A DNA stretch of 64,000 nt, from the NCBI GenBank assembly GCA_015680685.1, contig MNCI01000255.1, forward strand, positions 62,182 through 126,181, written 5' to 3'. Origin of the DNA: Gnetum montanum (Eukaryota; Streptophyta; Gnetopsida; Gnetales; Gnetaceae). The translations under genes and the position numbers were made by a program. The notes beneath the pieces were generated by a model. That model had not been told where the DNA came from, searched no databases, and saw nothing but the letters and a program-made list of their open reading frames with translations. Below, piece after piece: positions 34,580 through 47,339 of this stretch (positions within the stretch are counted from its first letter, which is position 1; every line of letters begins with the position of its first letter).

Positions 34580-35215
34580 TACACCCTATGTCATTGTATG
34601 TGATGCACGGAAAGTTCTTTTTCTCGGTCTTTCTGAATGTATTTTCCTATGATATTTCTAGGGAAAGATTGTGGATTCCTAGGCATGCGTCGATGGTGCT
34701 TAGCCGTGCTCTCCCCATTATGATTGGGAAGTCCCCTTTACCGTTGTTCACCTAAATCACTAGGAAGTAAGCTGGCTACGACCACCTAAAAATAGTGGTA
34801 ACAATGTCTTCCACTAGTCCCAATGGGATAGTGATAGACTGGTCGGCCAACTCTAGACAGATGTTGCTTAATTTCAATTGAGGTAGGTTTTAGGCTTTGT
34901 ACATTTCTTGAGAAATCAAGTTGACACTGGAACTTGAATCCAAAAGAGCCTTACACGGTGCATTTCTAGCAATTTGTAAGTATATCAAAGGACTTCTAAG
35001 ATCAGAGAATTTCTTAGGAAGGTGGCTAGCTTTGATCTAAGCGGTGACGACATGTGTTAGCATAACCATATGCGCTGAGTGCGGTGGTTGAGTTGATGGA
35101 GGCTCCAAAGTTTTCATTGATATTGAGGCATCTAAAGAATCAGCTGCTTGTGATTGCAAGGGCTTGGTTGGTCTATTGGTTCTAAAGAAAGGTCTTTTCT
35201 TCATGTGGTTATTGG
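34580..35215 (-). pseudogene. pro: Retropepsin-like protease (most complete copy)
   Basis: On the minus strand 34910-34965 encodes CKALLDSSSSVNLISQEMYK, the active-site region, with D-S-S where D-[ST]-G is usual. The C-terminal part near 34600-34740 reads IIMGRA and a Cys/His-containing tail. The sister element at 18846 lacks this active-site segment entirely. It belongs between Gag and RT and would mature the polyprotein. Stops are present. Confidence 0.7.
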
Positions 35216-37600
35216 AACGAATAGTAGGTTGAGAGTTAATAGCCCTTGTGGCATTACATTGCTACATCTAGGTAGGGATTTCACCTTGCATAGCTGGAGT
35301 AGGTGGTAGTGGAGCTATTGTTGGAATAGATGCAACCAAATGAGAAGGATGATATGCTTGTGGAATAGCGCCCCTAGAAGAGGGAGTTCCATAATACTCA
35401 TGGGCTTGGTAGTGAGGTTGAGGAGTGATGTGACCAGTAGAGTCATGTGGAGAGATTAGCTGTTGCATGTAATATCCATACGAGTTAGGTTGTTGGTAAG
35501 GATACTATTGCCTTAGTGGTGGAATTCCCCATGATTGTGGGTGCTACCACTATTGATATTGCTCAATTACTTGTGGTGGAGTTGCACTTGGATAATATGT
35601 TAAGGGTTGGTTGAACTATCTTGGGTTACCTTGGCGGTATGGTAAGCTTTGGGGTGCTTGTCATTTGTTGAATCATGATTTGAGTGCATACATCCTAGAC
35701 TCTTGTAGATGTGATATTACAAGGAAACATCCCTTAGGATGGTTATATTGACATATTTCACATCCACTATCATTGTTTGTTTTCGACTCCACAACCTCTT
35801 CAATGATGGCAACTTTTCCCTTACCCTTGCTACGTGCATGTTCAACTTTTCTCTTTTTTCATTTTTCACGATCACTACCTTGCTCTCTAAACTCCTCTAT
35901 TATTTTAAGAAAAAATTGAAATTTATTGTCTAGGGAATTCCACATTTGTTCTACCTTTTCCGATACTTTGGATGTCAACTTTTGGATAGGCAAATTTTTC
36001 CTATTAACCATCTCTTCAATTGGTGACTCTTCTTCATCTTCACAAAATCTTACTCCCCTCTTCTAAAGGGAAGGATATTAGTTATACTCTTCTACACTTT
36101 CTCTCTATCATATCTCACCTTCTTCCTTAGCAACTTGCTCCAATAGTCTTTGAATTTGATGGGACCTAAGCTCGGATAGTCTTCCTTGGGCATAAGTCCC
36201 AAGGGTTCTTCTCATTTCATGCCTAAGCCCATCCATGAGATGGCACAATTGATCTCTTTGTGAATAACCATGATGATGAAAATGATGTAATAGTGCATAG
36301 TATTGACCCATGGTAGCATCTAAGGGTTCATGTCCTCCTTGTTTCCAGCCTTGGATTTGCTTTCGTAAGTTAGGCACTCGGGAGTACATTTGATACTTGT
36401 CATTAAATAGTTCTAACATAGTACTCCACCTACAAATGGATTCTGATTCTAAAGATCGGTACTAGCTTTTTTCTTCTTTAACTAATGTCCATGGGAACAA
36501 CTTAAGTTTTTGCCATTCGTTCTCTATGTTTTGTAAGGCACATGCATCATGGAATTATTGTAAATGATTCTGAGGATCAACGTTGTATCACCCTTCAAAT
36601 CGTGGGATGTTGTTCATCTCTAATCTCTTGATCCTTCTATCTTTCTGATGCCTTGCTGGAATTCTAACAGCCTCAGTTATGTCCAACATACTTCAAGTAG
36701 CGAGGAGGGGTTCATTGTGAATATCTTGTCCATGGTGTCTATGATGCCTACATTGTTCCCTACTCTCCCTTCTTCTATGTCATAACTCTCTAGAGTGCCC
36801 TTGTCCCCTTTCTTGGGTATTTCTTCTATGACTTCCACTTTTCCTACCTTTATCCTCATGGTCTTTTTCTTTATGACTACATCCAAATATTGAAGGAGAG
36901 GGTGAAGGAGATGATGAAGGTGAAGAAGAAGGGGAATCGTCACCATGATGATTTCTACTACCTTCTCTTCGGTGTAACAGCCTCGATCATGATTGCGATC
37001 AAAATGTCCACCTTTATCATGTGTCTGTGTCCCCTATTCATACCCTTTGTGCCTGTGGGTATTAGAACCTAGGTTATGAATAGTGAAATGAAGGTTCTGA
37101 TACAAAACCCCTTGGCTAAAGTCAAGGGGAGGAACATCATTGTGTGGGCGACTGCCTGAGGTAGGTTCACCACCCTCATTTTCACTTAATACATGTGGGA
37201 CATCTTGGGACCACTTACGCTTCAAAGACATATGATGTCTCTCTTGTTGCAAGTCCCTTTGATATTGTGCCTCCATGGGATGATACTCTCTTGAGTCATG
37301 ATCTTGCACAACATACTTTGCATGTAAGTGCAGCATGCCAATTCATGTGAGAGCATGAAGAAGCATGCTTGGGACTGAATAATCAGGAGGTAACACTATG
37401 TTACCTTCTAAGTCTCACCAACACAGTTGTTCATCTTAATGGAGGATAAAGGTGAAGTCTGGTATATACTCATCGAGATGATTATATACCACTCTAACTT
37501 GTTGAGGGACTAGTGGATCAAGGTCATGTGTATTACATCACTGATTATTTCCTATTTTAGACCTAGGCAGTGAGGTGCTTTTGTACAAAGAAGAAGACAT
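35216..37600 (-). pseudogene. gag: gag (broken)
   Basis: The likely start is the minus ATG at 37600-37598 (MSSSSLYKSTSLPRSK). An open stretch at 37336-37034 covers a charged N-terminal region (AKYVVQDHDSREYHPMEAQ). A Ser/Pro segment lies near 36890-36950. The Gag core is at 36419-36108 (MLELFNDKYQMYSRVPNLRK, GQYYALLHHFHHHGYSQRDQ, LRHEMRRTLGTYAQGRL). The knuckle near 35735-35760 reads CEICQYNHPKGC, with three residues between the second Cys and His, one fewer than the common CX2CX4HX4C. A Pro/His/Tyr-rich tail follows (35468-35268). Frames are interrupted. Confidence 0.83.
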
Positions 37601-37714
37601 ACTTGTCTATTCAGTGTGCAATGTATTCTTGTTTATTATTTTTTCAATCAACCCTAAGGGTTTCTTCTAATGATGTAAATGATTTCCTATGTTCTAATTA
37701 GTACACAAACAACT

Positions 37715-37736
37715 AAGTCCTCAGCAACGGTGCCAA
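37715..37736 (-). promoter_or_regulatory. Primer-binding site (tRNA-Asp type)
   Basis: Immediately after the 5' LTR (minus strand) comes T-TGGCACCGTTGCTGAGGA. Compared with the remembered complement of the plant tRNA-Asp end (TGGCGCCGTTGCCGGGGA), 15 of 18 positions match and all three differences are transitions. This is the best-preserved PBS in the window. Confidence 0.75.
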
Positions 37737-38667
37737 TGATGAGCGACGAGGTGCTCCTACGCTTAACCATACGAATACGAGCATTTCATGCATGATCCGA
37801 TCGAATTTCAAGGACTAAGTGCTTATTTGCCCTTGTGGAACAAGGATAGATTGGTTGATCGTTGTCATCCCAAGCTTACCTGTATGTCATGATTGTATGG
37901 TTAAGTAAGTTTGAGGCATATTATTTTTATAGCTTTTATGTTTTTATGTCCTGTGCTAGTAGGGAAGGAGAGAGGTAACTAAGTGACTAATTTAACTTAA
38001 CTACTCATTAACTAAGTTCTAACTAATCCTAACACTAGCATCTATTTACACTTACCGTACACATCCTAAACTAGTGCAACACTGCTAGGATTACCAAAAG
38101 CTAATCATTACTGGGTTACCAAGCATTACACGCATGCTCGAAGTGGTTGTACTTGTGTAATTTAACGATTTGCTTAATTGATCAAAATGAATTGTTGTGC
38201 TAATAATAGAAATGTAAAGTGCATAAAATAAAATAAAAGCATAAGAAAATAAAATCAAAGAAATGCGTAAGAAAACAAATCTCAAGTGCTGCAAGGATGA
38301 ATCAAAGAGCTCATCTTTATTGCCATACACAAGGTGTGCTTAGGTACACAATGCTCAAATAAAGATCTGTCCACACTTAGACCTCCTACTGTGGGCACTT
38401 GGAAAAATACTCTAACTTTCCAACAAACTATAAGAGTTTCACTACTTGACTGCTAAAAGACTTTCCTCCCAATTGTGCGCCTGGGCACTGTATTTATAGG
38501 CTTGGGAGCAACTACTCTAATAATTAGAGTAACCGTTCTAATAACTAGAATAACTACTAAAGTAATCGCTAGAGTAACCTCTCTAATAATTAGAATAATT
38601 GCTAGAGTAACCACTAGAGTAATTGCTAGAGTAACCACTCTAATAATTAGAGTAACTGCTTTCATCA
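37737..38667 (-). repeat. 5' LTR (931 bp)
   Basis: It starts TGATGAG and ends TTTCATCA. The minus-strand TATA box (CCTATAAATA) is at 38491-38500; upstream U3 (38512-38662) holds the same CTAATAATTAG array as the partner LTR but with fewer units, so the array has changed length since insertion. Confidence 0.93.
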
Positions 38668-38672
38668 GTCTT

Positions 38673-40700
38673 TATGCCTCACCTTGTACTTTTCATAAAA
38701 ATTTCTCTAGAACAAGTTTCTAAGCTTTTTCTAAATTGATTATTCTATTAATATTATCAATATTACATTTTTGCAGTCATAATCATCCTTCATAAAATCA
38801 CCCTTGTTGAGATTTCTAAATGATCACTCCTGAGATCTTATTACTATTTTTATTTTTTAAGTAAAATGTTAAAAACTAATATATTACTTTAGTTTCCAAC
38901 TATAACAAATTATCTTTTAATAAATTTGTTACATATAGAACTTGAATTTTTTCCTTAGATTCATCCAACAAGAAATGTTTTTGAAGTTATTCAATTTTCC
39001 CCTCTGATTTTTAATCAAAATTTGGACCTTATACCACATATTTGTAAAGCATTGTAGTTTGAATAATTGTTTGAAAAAGATATGGTTAAATTATTCAAAT
39101 ACAAATATTATGATTGCTACATTTGTTCTTCATTGTATCGAAAGTCTCTCATTTATTTGAAACTCTCTATGACATACAATGCTTCTACTTATAATTTTGA
39201 GAGTATTCTACTGTTAAATATATGTAAGAACTCATAATCTCAAGTTTTTTATTGTTTAGATAGAAATTGTCATCTCTCTTATTATTTCCACAAATTAATA
39301 GCTTTGCTTTTTCAACATTCATTTTATTTTTGAATATTTATATAATTTTTGTAGTTGATGCAACATTACTGTTAATGCTATTTCTAAATTTTCTATTAGT
39401 GCTACATCATTTGCAAAGATTAAAAGTTGTATTCATGCTTGATGTATTTTAATAGTATAATTTGTAGATATCTCTTTAATCAACTATTCTAGTTCATTAA
39501 TAAAAATGTCAAACAAAGTTGATGAAAGAGGAAAGCTTTACTTTACTCCTATACTATTGCAAAACTGACAAGATTCTGTAGTTTCTTGATCTTTTTATTT
39601 AAAAATTATTTATCTATATAAATTTTGTATTATATTAAGTAAAGTAGAATCAACTTTAATTTTAATAAGTTTTCTTTATAATTGCTATGTCACAATAAAG
39701 TTATAAGCTTTAGCAAAAGCCACCAAGTAAATAAATGTTTTATCTTATTCATCCTTTGATTATTCAACGCAATATTTAAGAGTATTTAGATAATCTAGTA
39801 TAGAATACCTTTTCCTAAATCTTACCTATGAAACATATAAGCTATTTCATTTTTTCCAATATCTCAATTTTTTCTCCAAAACGATCCTTAATAATATTGC
39901 AAATAATTTATTGATCATGATCAATCTATAATTATTTAAATATGATTTCTCTCATTTACAAAAGGCATAATATCTCTGCTAATCATCCACTATAATTTCT
40001 TTATAATTACTATATCACAACAAAGTTATAAGCTTTAGTAAAACCCACAAAGTAAATAAATGTTTTATCTTATTCACCCTTTGATTATTCAATGTAATAC
40101 CTAAGAGTAACTAGATAATCTAGTGTAGAACATTCCTTTCTAGATCTTACCTATGAAATAACATGCAAATTATTTCATTTTTTCCAAGATATCAATTTTT
40201 TCTTCAAAATGATCCTTAATAATATTTCAAATAAATTAGTAATCTCTATCAATCTATAATTATTTAAATATGATTTCTCTCATTTTCAAAAATTATAATA
40301 TATCTACTAATCATCTACTCTATAATTAAATCATTTTGAGTCCTTCATTAAGCATTTTTCAAGTCTCTCTCCAAACTACATCTCCACCACTTTTTAATAA
40401 TTCAACATAGAATCCTTTTGCATCTATAGCTTTTCCAACAAAAAATATCTTAATTCTTCATACTACTTCATCATAGGTAAGTTATAAAATATATAGCAGC
40501 TTGCAACTACTTATGGTATTTATCTCATGATGAGACAAATTTTTATAGAACCATTTTATCTATGCAAATAGAATATCATTTCTTGTAGAAACTTTATTTC
40601 TAAAAAATTTTCAAAAATTTCATGGATCTTACTTTATCACTTACACCATATTGTTTAGGTGCTCTTTAGAAAATTTCTCTTTTTTTTCTCTCAAATTAAT
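38673..40700 (-). pseudogene. LINE-type reverse transcriptase (broken)
   Basis: Minus-strand reading from right to left: KAIDAKGFYVELLKSGGDVV (near 40380-40440) matches the GKAxDxxGxxAExLKxGG block of non-LTR RTs. Then GVK-stop-SFPLSSTLFDIFINEL (39493-39560) is the GVxQGxPLSPxLF block with Gln turned into a stop. IQLLIFANDVALIENL (near 39370-39435) is the [FY]ADD catalytic block decayed to FAND. An internal 325-base tandem duplication lies at 39671-40320. The polarity is opposite to the LINE fragment at 26.3-26.8 kb. No endonuclease domain was recognised. Confidence 0.7.
39671..40320. repeat. Two tandem copies of a 325-bp segment inside the LINE
   Basis: TTTCTTTATAATTGCTATGT at 39671 recurs as TTTCTTTATAATTACTATAT at 39996, and the following ~320 bases align throughout (for example AAGTAAATAAATGTTTTATC in both). 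The copies differ by scattered substitutions, so this is an old duplication, not a recent assembly error. Confidence 0.85.
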
Positions 40701-41559
40701 TTCATATAGTACTTATTTAAAGCTTTTTTGTTACAAAAATTCTTATTTACAAACATTCTGCATCAAACTAGTTTTTCTTACCCATAAAATTTTGTTATGT
40801 ATTAACATTTTTTATAACCTATAGCAATATGTCTTCTAATTTATCTTTAGAGTTTTTAATTTTTAATAAAATTCACACCTCTTACTAGAGAGCTTTTGTA
40901 TCTATAACTATATGAAGCCTTCTTAATTTTTTTTTTTGTATTTCTTATAGTTAAAAAGCATTTCTTTAATAGATAAATATAGAAAATGATGTGGAAAATC
41001 TATTAATTTATCACTTATCTAAAAGTCTATGAATTTTAGTGCATTTTAAGGAATATTTAGTAGTAATTAATACATGAACATCTTTCTTGCTTTTCAAAAT
41101 TAAAACTTAAGCTTGATGGACATTTTTGAATCCTATTCAAAAGGATAAGATCAAGGCCTTATCTTTATTCTAACATTTTCTTTCTTGTTTGATTTTTTAA
41201 AGTATCATTGGATGTTCTTTCCCATCGAGTTCTAATTTGATCATAATCTTACATATCTAGCTATCCTTGATTATTTTTTCACTCTAGAATATTAATCTAC
41301 TTAAAACTAATCTTTGCATTAAAGCCATCATATATATAAATTTTACCTTTCATTTAAATTCTACTATATCTCATCCTAAATACTAACTAGAATATTTTTT
41401 TTTTTTTGATAAACCTACCTTTACATAATTTGTTACACCTCAAGGGTGAAAGCAATAAAAAGTAAGATATACAAGACATTTTCTTTAAATAATATTTAAC
41501 AAAATATATTTTTTATACTCATCAATCTTTTCCACCTAATGAAGTCTAGATAAGTTGGT
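40701..41559. other. AT-rich DNA, probably LINE remnant; nothing recognised
   Basis: I see no coding block. Homopolymer T runs occur at about 40930 and 41395-41408. It ends at the inferred start of the plus-strand LTR. Confidence 0.4.
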
Positions 41560-42383
41560 TGCAGTGATGCATGCATGTTGACGCATCTCTCTTAGTGCAT
41601 CCTTGGATGTATCAAAACATATGCATCGACATCGATCTTCCCTCAGCCTATATAAATGCACTCACTAGCCACATTTATGGCACTTTTTATCATTCCTCTA
41701 ATGAAACTCTTAAAGTTTTCTTCCATAGGAATTAGTAAAATTTTCCTCTTAGTGCTTGTAGCATGGATTGAATTAATTGTACAAAGTTTTATTCGAGTGT
41801 AGAATGTACTTGAACACTTTTGCATGATGAAAACAAAATTAATATTTTTTCTTTCCATTATAACACTTAGACTAACATTCAGTTTACTTACAAGAACTTT
41901 ACTTTACAAATAATTTATTATTCTATATTTAAGAATTTAATGTTTTATCCCATGATAACATGAGTACAAATACTTCAAATACTTGGTACACCCAGTAGTA
42001 AACACTTGGTAATCTAGCTACATTAGTACAAGTTTAGGATATGTACAGAAAGTATGAACGGATACTCTACATTTAGAATACTTTAACCTACCTTTTGTTT
42101 TGTCCATTTGTTAAAAGTTTAGTATTTTAGTTACTTACCTCTTAATACTTTTAATAATAAAAATAATAAAATTATAAACACAAATATCTTACATCTTAAT
42201 CACACTTGGGCATATAGATGAAATTAACACAAGTGATGATTGGAAGGACAACAACCTGTAACCTCATGTTTGAGTATATATGTTAAAGGCCACTTCGTAG
42301 AAGGACCTATGGAATTCAACCAGATTACATGTACATGCTTTTGATTTGTATGGTTAGGTGTAGGGCCTACTCATTACTTATCA
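41560..42383 (+). repeat. 5' LTR of the second plus-strand element (~824 bp)
   Basis: It ends ...GGTGTAGGGCCTACTCATTA then CTTATCA, a decayed form of the family end, and is followed at once by the PBS. The TATA box CTATATAAATG is at 41648-41658, preceded by GATGCAT-type palindromes (41566-41630). The left boundary is inferred from alignment with 25482. Confidence 0.72.
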
Positions 42384-42403
42384 TTGGTGTTGTTGATGAG
42401 GAT
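42384..42403 (+). promoter_or_regulatory. Primer-binding site (tRNA-Asp type, decayed)
   Basis: T-TGGTGTTGTTGATGAGGA follows the LTR; 12 of 18 positions agree with the remembered tRNA-Asp complement, and most differences are C-to-T or G-to-A. Confidence 0.6.
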
Positions 42404-42529
42404 TACTTTTAACTATTGTACACTAATTTTTAAAATGGTTATATCATACAAAGGTTACTGTAGAGATATATAACATATCATCCTTAGAAAAAATAATAGT
42501 ATTTTATTTAAAGTACACTACAAAAAGAA

Positions 42530-44900
42530 CAAACTAAAAAATTCTTCTTCTCATAGGGCTAATTCTCCACTTGTTGATGATCTTAACAAACATGAAAAGA
42601 TTGAGAAAAATGCTAATGAAATACCTTAATAACTAAAGGTTGCCTATGCCCATGTAGATACTTATTATTTGGATTTCACTTTCATCCTTCACTAGAATGA
42701 GAAACTATGTTAGAGAGACTTGGAGGACAATGTTGCATTGCCATGTGACCATCCTATTTCCTCATTATTCATGCTAGCATTAATGAAACTAGGGATTAAA
42801 CCAATAGCCCTAGAATACCAAGTTACAAAATATCTCTCCAAAGACTATCAACCAACAGGAGCCCAACTTAGAAAAGATAAACTCATGGAGGTCCATCATG
42901 AAGCCTTCAAGGGTAAGAAAGTTCCAATTACACTAACCTCATAGTCTATAAAGGAGGGTACCAAATTTCCATTAGGATGGTTCTAAGGTCAAGTTCCTAC
43001 TTCCTTTGGTGAGGATAACACAACTCATTAATAGTTATATTTAACCTTGACAAGCAACCAAGATAATGGGATAGATGTACCTAGAACCAAGAAAACCTCA
43101 AGGCCAAGGTTCCTCAACCATCCACTAAAAGAACAACTAAGGGACTAAAGAAGTAAATTAAGTTGGCATAACTCTTTTAGTTCTCCATACTCATCATCCT
43201 TCTCATCATCAAGCTTTAATAAGGAAAAATGTAACTAAGACTAGAGAAGGAATGATCAAAACCAAGGTGAAAATGATAGAAGATCCCATAAAAAATATGG
43301 AAGAAGGAAACATAAAAAATAATGAGAAGAGGAGGAGCATCATCAAAAGAGAAGGCATAATAGGTCACATCAAAGGAGACATGGTTATGACAAGGGTCAT
43401 CATGAATATAATGACTATGATAAACCATTTCTTTCTACTAGAAGTATAATAAACATCTCAAAGATAGTTCATATTCCCACTAGGCATTAGAGGAATAGCT
43501 AGATCAAATGACTTGGTATGAACAACATTTCTATGTTTAATGGAGGCTACAATGTTGATCTGTAATGTCACTTGCAAGCCTTCCATAATGTCTATGCCAT
43601 GCAAAACATCAAGAATGACTAGTAGAAGCTCAGACTATTTCCTATGACACTCATTAAAGAAGCTAAATGTTGATATTGGTCCTTAGAGCTAGAATCTATC
43701 TGTAGATGAAGTACAATGTTAGAGCTATTCAATGATAAATATCAAGCATACTCTAGAGTATCCAACTTGAGAAAATAGATTCAAGGATGGAAACAAGATA
43801 ATCATAAATCCCTTGATGTAGCCTTGGGAAGGTACTATTCTTTGTTACATCAATGCCGAGGCTAAGATGTCTCTCAAAGGAGTAGCTTAGCCATTCGATA
43901 GATGGACTTTAAAATAAAACTAGAGAGACTCTTGGGATTTATGCCCAAGGGAAATTATCAGAAATGAAAGCGCATTGGATAAAAAGGCTCATTGATCAAG
44001 TGGAAAAAGAAGAAGGTGAGCTAAAAAAGAGAAAAGTGTAGAGTATAACAAAGATTCCTCCATTGAGAAAAGGAGATATGCCTCTACAATCTTGAGGAGG
44101 AAGCATTACTAGAGAAGGTTTGCAAAGAAAAGCCTTGCAAATTTAAAAATCTATCATAGAAATGTTGGCTAGTATAGATAAAATGTGGGAATCCTTGGAT
44201 GAGAAGTTCTAAATTTCTCTTAAAATCATGGAGAATAAAACAAAGCATAGAAATAGAAATAAAGATAGAAAAAGGAGAGGGCATGAAGTAAAAAGTTGCC
44301 ATAAACAGAAAGGTAAAGTTGCAATGGTTGATGAGGTTACATATTCTAATATAGGTGATGAAAAGTGTGACATTTGCCAATATGAACATCTTAGGGATAT
44401 TGTCTAGTACCATCATAATTGCAAGAATCCAAGATCTATGCCTTGAATTGAAATCTTGCTAGGAGGCAACCACTTAGGAGATTACCTTATCCACAAGACA
44501 ACTATCAACAATAGTTTCATAAGAAAAATATTATTTGAGTGGAATATCATCTCAACCTTAAGATTATTATCATCAATGGTAAAATTCACAATTTTGGGGG
44601 ATGCCACCACCAAGGTAGTAGTATCCTTACTACCAACCTAGTCCATATGGATATTATGTTTAGCAACCTATATTTCCAAGTGGCTCTACAAGGCACACTT
44701 CTTCTTCTTATTACTACTATCCCCTCACATATCACAAACATGTACTCCATAAAATAAGTCTCTTGCTACTTATACTTTTCATTATCCATAGAAACACTAT
44801 GCACCTCACATCTCTACTCCCTTGTCATCTCCACTACCTATGCAAGGTGAGATAGCCTCATAGCCTTAACAATGCGATGTCACGTGAGCTGTAAACTTGA
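42530..44900 (+). pseudogene. gag: gag (broken)
   Basis: The N-terminal part (42720-42944: LEDNVALPCDHPISSLFML) aligns with DLEGNIVLPPDYSVPSMLL of the minus-strand gag near 37390. The core at 43716-44010 reads MLELFNDKYQAYSRVSNLRK and LDVALGRYYSLLHQC with stops. The knuckle at 44366-44404 is CDICQYEHLRDIV, so the last Cys is lost. The Pro/Tyr-rich tail begins near 44580. No start codon could be chosen with confidence. It would form the particle shell. Confidence 0.72.
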
Positions 44901-45159
44901 AATTGTATGAGAACTCTAGTGGTTCTAAGAATAGGCATAAAAAATTAGCTTTCTTTACACCGAAGAGTATACCAAAACCACCACAGGCATATGTGATTAT
45001 AAATATTTCTCAAGCTATCCCAAGGATATCCATTGAATTACCTTTAAACTAAAGATCATAAAATGTTCACATTGTCATGTTAACCAATGTAGTTATAAAT
45101 TGGATAAAGGTAGGACAACTTTTTGAAAAATAGAACTAATCCAGAATACACTATAATTT

Positions 45160-45590
45160 ATTTATAGATTGAAAGGAATAATATATGTAAAGCTCTTATA
45201 CTCAATTTATAGGATTAACTTAATTCCTCAAGAAAGGTACAAAACGTGGAAACTTTCTCTACCTAAGAAATGTAATATCATGTTGGAGCTTGTAGACTAA
45301 TTCATTACTATTTTGTTGGGATTGGTAGAAGACATTGTGACCATTGTTAGTGAGTGGTCATATCTAGTAGACTTTCTTGTGATCCATGTGTACAATTACA
45401 AATGGAACTTTCCAACCATTATGGGAAGGTCTTGGCTAAGTACAATTGATGTCAAGTTAGGGATCAAATACCTCTACTTAAAAGGTTTCAACAAAAATGA
45501 ATTTGGTAAGATTGAGAAGAAGAGGATTACATGCATCACATACAATGACATAGGATATCATTGCAAGCAACAAATATGACTAGTAAAGAA
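45160..45590 (+). pseudogene. pro: Protease (broken)
   Basis: The active-site region near 45190-45245 is decayed (CKALILNL, then stops) and has lost the DSG-type triplet. The C-terminal part is open over 45313-45579: VDFLVIHV, IMGRSWLSTIDVKLGIKY and CITYNDIGYHC, clearly homologous to the other copies. Confidence 0.65.
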
Positions 45591-46079
45591 TACATTTATT
45601 ATAACCATGCAAGAAGTGTGCCAAAACCAATAGTGTCTAATGGTGCATATATACAATAGTGACAAATATGAATGTGCCTAGTGGTTAACTACAAATAATA
45701 GCTCCAATTACACAATATGTATGGATCTAGCTAAAATTTTCACAAGTGTCTATATAGAGAATATGGATGAGATGAAGTAAATCCAAAGCCATATGTTCAA
45801 AGAAAAATATAGAAAAGAAGTAGAAATGGATTGGGAAGAGTTGAAAATCCTTGATACTTCTAAAGAAGATCCCTTGAAATTTACTAGCATCTCTAGAATA
45901 TGTATTCCTAAATAATGGCAAACCCATAATCATCAATGCCTAGCTCATTGAAGAATAAAAGGAAATAGATGGACAATAATCTTTGGTTGGTCATATGATG
46001 TATTAATAGAAATAGACATACATATGCTACCATTAGATCTGCATAGACTCCACCATCAAACCCAAGAGATGGTCACAAA

Positions 46080-46880
46080 GGAGATTGATTCCAAAGTTAA
46101 ATAAGTTGTTAAAAATGAATTTGAAACACTTCTCAAGATTAGATTCATCTATCCAATGGTAGATAATGAGTGGATAAGCCCACTCATTATTGTACCAAAG
46201 AAAGGCAGATAATGGAGAGTTTGTATAGACTTCATGTTATTGAACATGGCTATATTTAAGGACCATTTTCTATTGCTATTTATGCATAAAGTGTTGGACA
46301 CAATTTTAGAAAACAATTATTATAGTTTTTCAGATAGGTATAGTGCTAGGCCAAACTGACTTTCATGAGTCCTTAGGGGATTTTCACATACAAGAAGATG
46401 CCTTTTCATCTATGTAATGCTCGTACATTTTTCCAATGTCTAGTCTTGAGTATCTATTAGTAGTAGATTAGCAATGGTGTTGAAGTCTTCATAAATGAAT
46501 TCTTCACCTATGGTGCTAATTTTGAACAAGCATTAGACCATATTGAGTAGGTATTAAAATGATGTGTGGAGATGAACCTATGACTCAACATGCAAAAGAA
46601 CCATTTACCCAAGAGGACATTGTTTTAGAATAGATAATTTTGGGAAAAGGAATTAAGATGGACCTTGAAAAGGTAAGGATTATTGAAGAAATTATCAAAA
46701 TAACCTTAAAAAGTTAAAGATATGAGGCCATTCCTTGGTCATACTGGTTGTTAAAGCCATTTCATTGAGAACTTCTTCAAGATTTCCAAACCACTTATGA
46801 AGCTTACCAAAAAGGATGCAATATTTGAGTGGACTAAGAAATGCAAATAAACATTCTAGAGCCTGAAGAAAAAGCTCATA
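46080..46880 (+). pseudogene. pol: Reverse transcriptase and connection (broken)
   Basis: The fingers are FIYPMVDNEWISPLIIVPKK and RVCIDFMLLN (46140-46245), then VLDTILENNYYSF (46290). The palm near 46480 reads GVEVFINEFFTY: the FMDD active site has become FINE, losing both Asp. A connection block, RPFLGHTGC, lies near 46725. Several frameshifts interrupt it. Confidence 0.75.
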
Positions 46881-46884
46881 AAAA

Positions 46885-47265
46885 CACCTATTCTATATGT
46901 TCCTAATTTATTCAAATCCTTTCAATCATCATAGATGCATTTAACTATGCATTGGAAGTGGTGCTTACATATATGGATGATAAAAAATGTCCATACTATA
47001 TCCATTGTGCAAGAAAGAGCATTATGAATTCACAACTCAACTATACCACTACAAAGAAAGAACTCATGGCAATGGTGTAGGCATTATGTATTTAAATATC
47101 TAATTTTTGTGCATACTAATCATAGTGTTAAGCCCCCACATTATAAAGTTGTTGATGATCTTGTAGGAGTTTATTCTAATAATGGTGGATAAAAAAAGGA
47201 ATTGAGAATGTAGTTGCAAATCATCTATCTCGATTAAGATTAGATAAAAATGCTACTGAAGAGGC
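46885..47265 (+). pseudogene. pol: RNase H (broken, internally deleted)
   Basis: IIIDAFNYALEVVLTYMDD and YYIHCARKSIMNSQLNYTT, then KKELMAMV (46930-47080), match RNase H. The ALEKFRHYVLGYKVF block is shortened (47080-47110), and the domain ends IENVVANHLSRLRL (47195-47240). Confidence 0.72.
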
Positions 47266-47339
47266 CTTGTCTAATCAATTTCTAGATGAGCTTATGTTTG
47301 CTAAGTTAACTAAAGTTCATAAATTTGTATAATGAATTT

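Larger units (their letters stand above)
29423..38667 (-). mobile_element. Complete Athila-like LTR retrotransposon (minus strand), TSD GTCTT, with sequence gap
   Basis: LTRs at 29423-30406 and 37737-38667 flank gag-pol in minus orientation. GTCTT occurs at 29418-29422 and again at 38668-38672. The gap 30997-31542 lies in the post-pol spacer, and a single N at 33786 hides about 0.7 kb of RT/RNase H that is present in the sister element. PBS and gag start are better preserved than in the 12705-22225 copy. No ORF3 is visible outside the gap. Confidence 0.93.
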
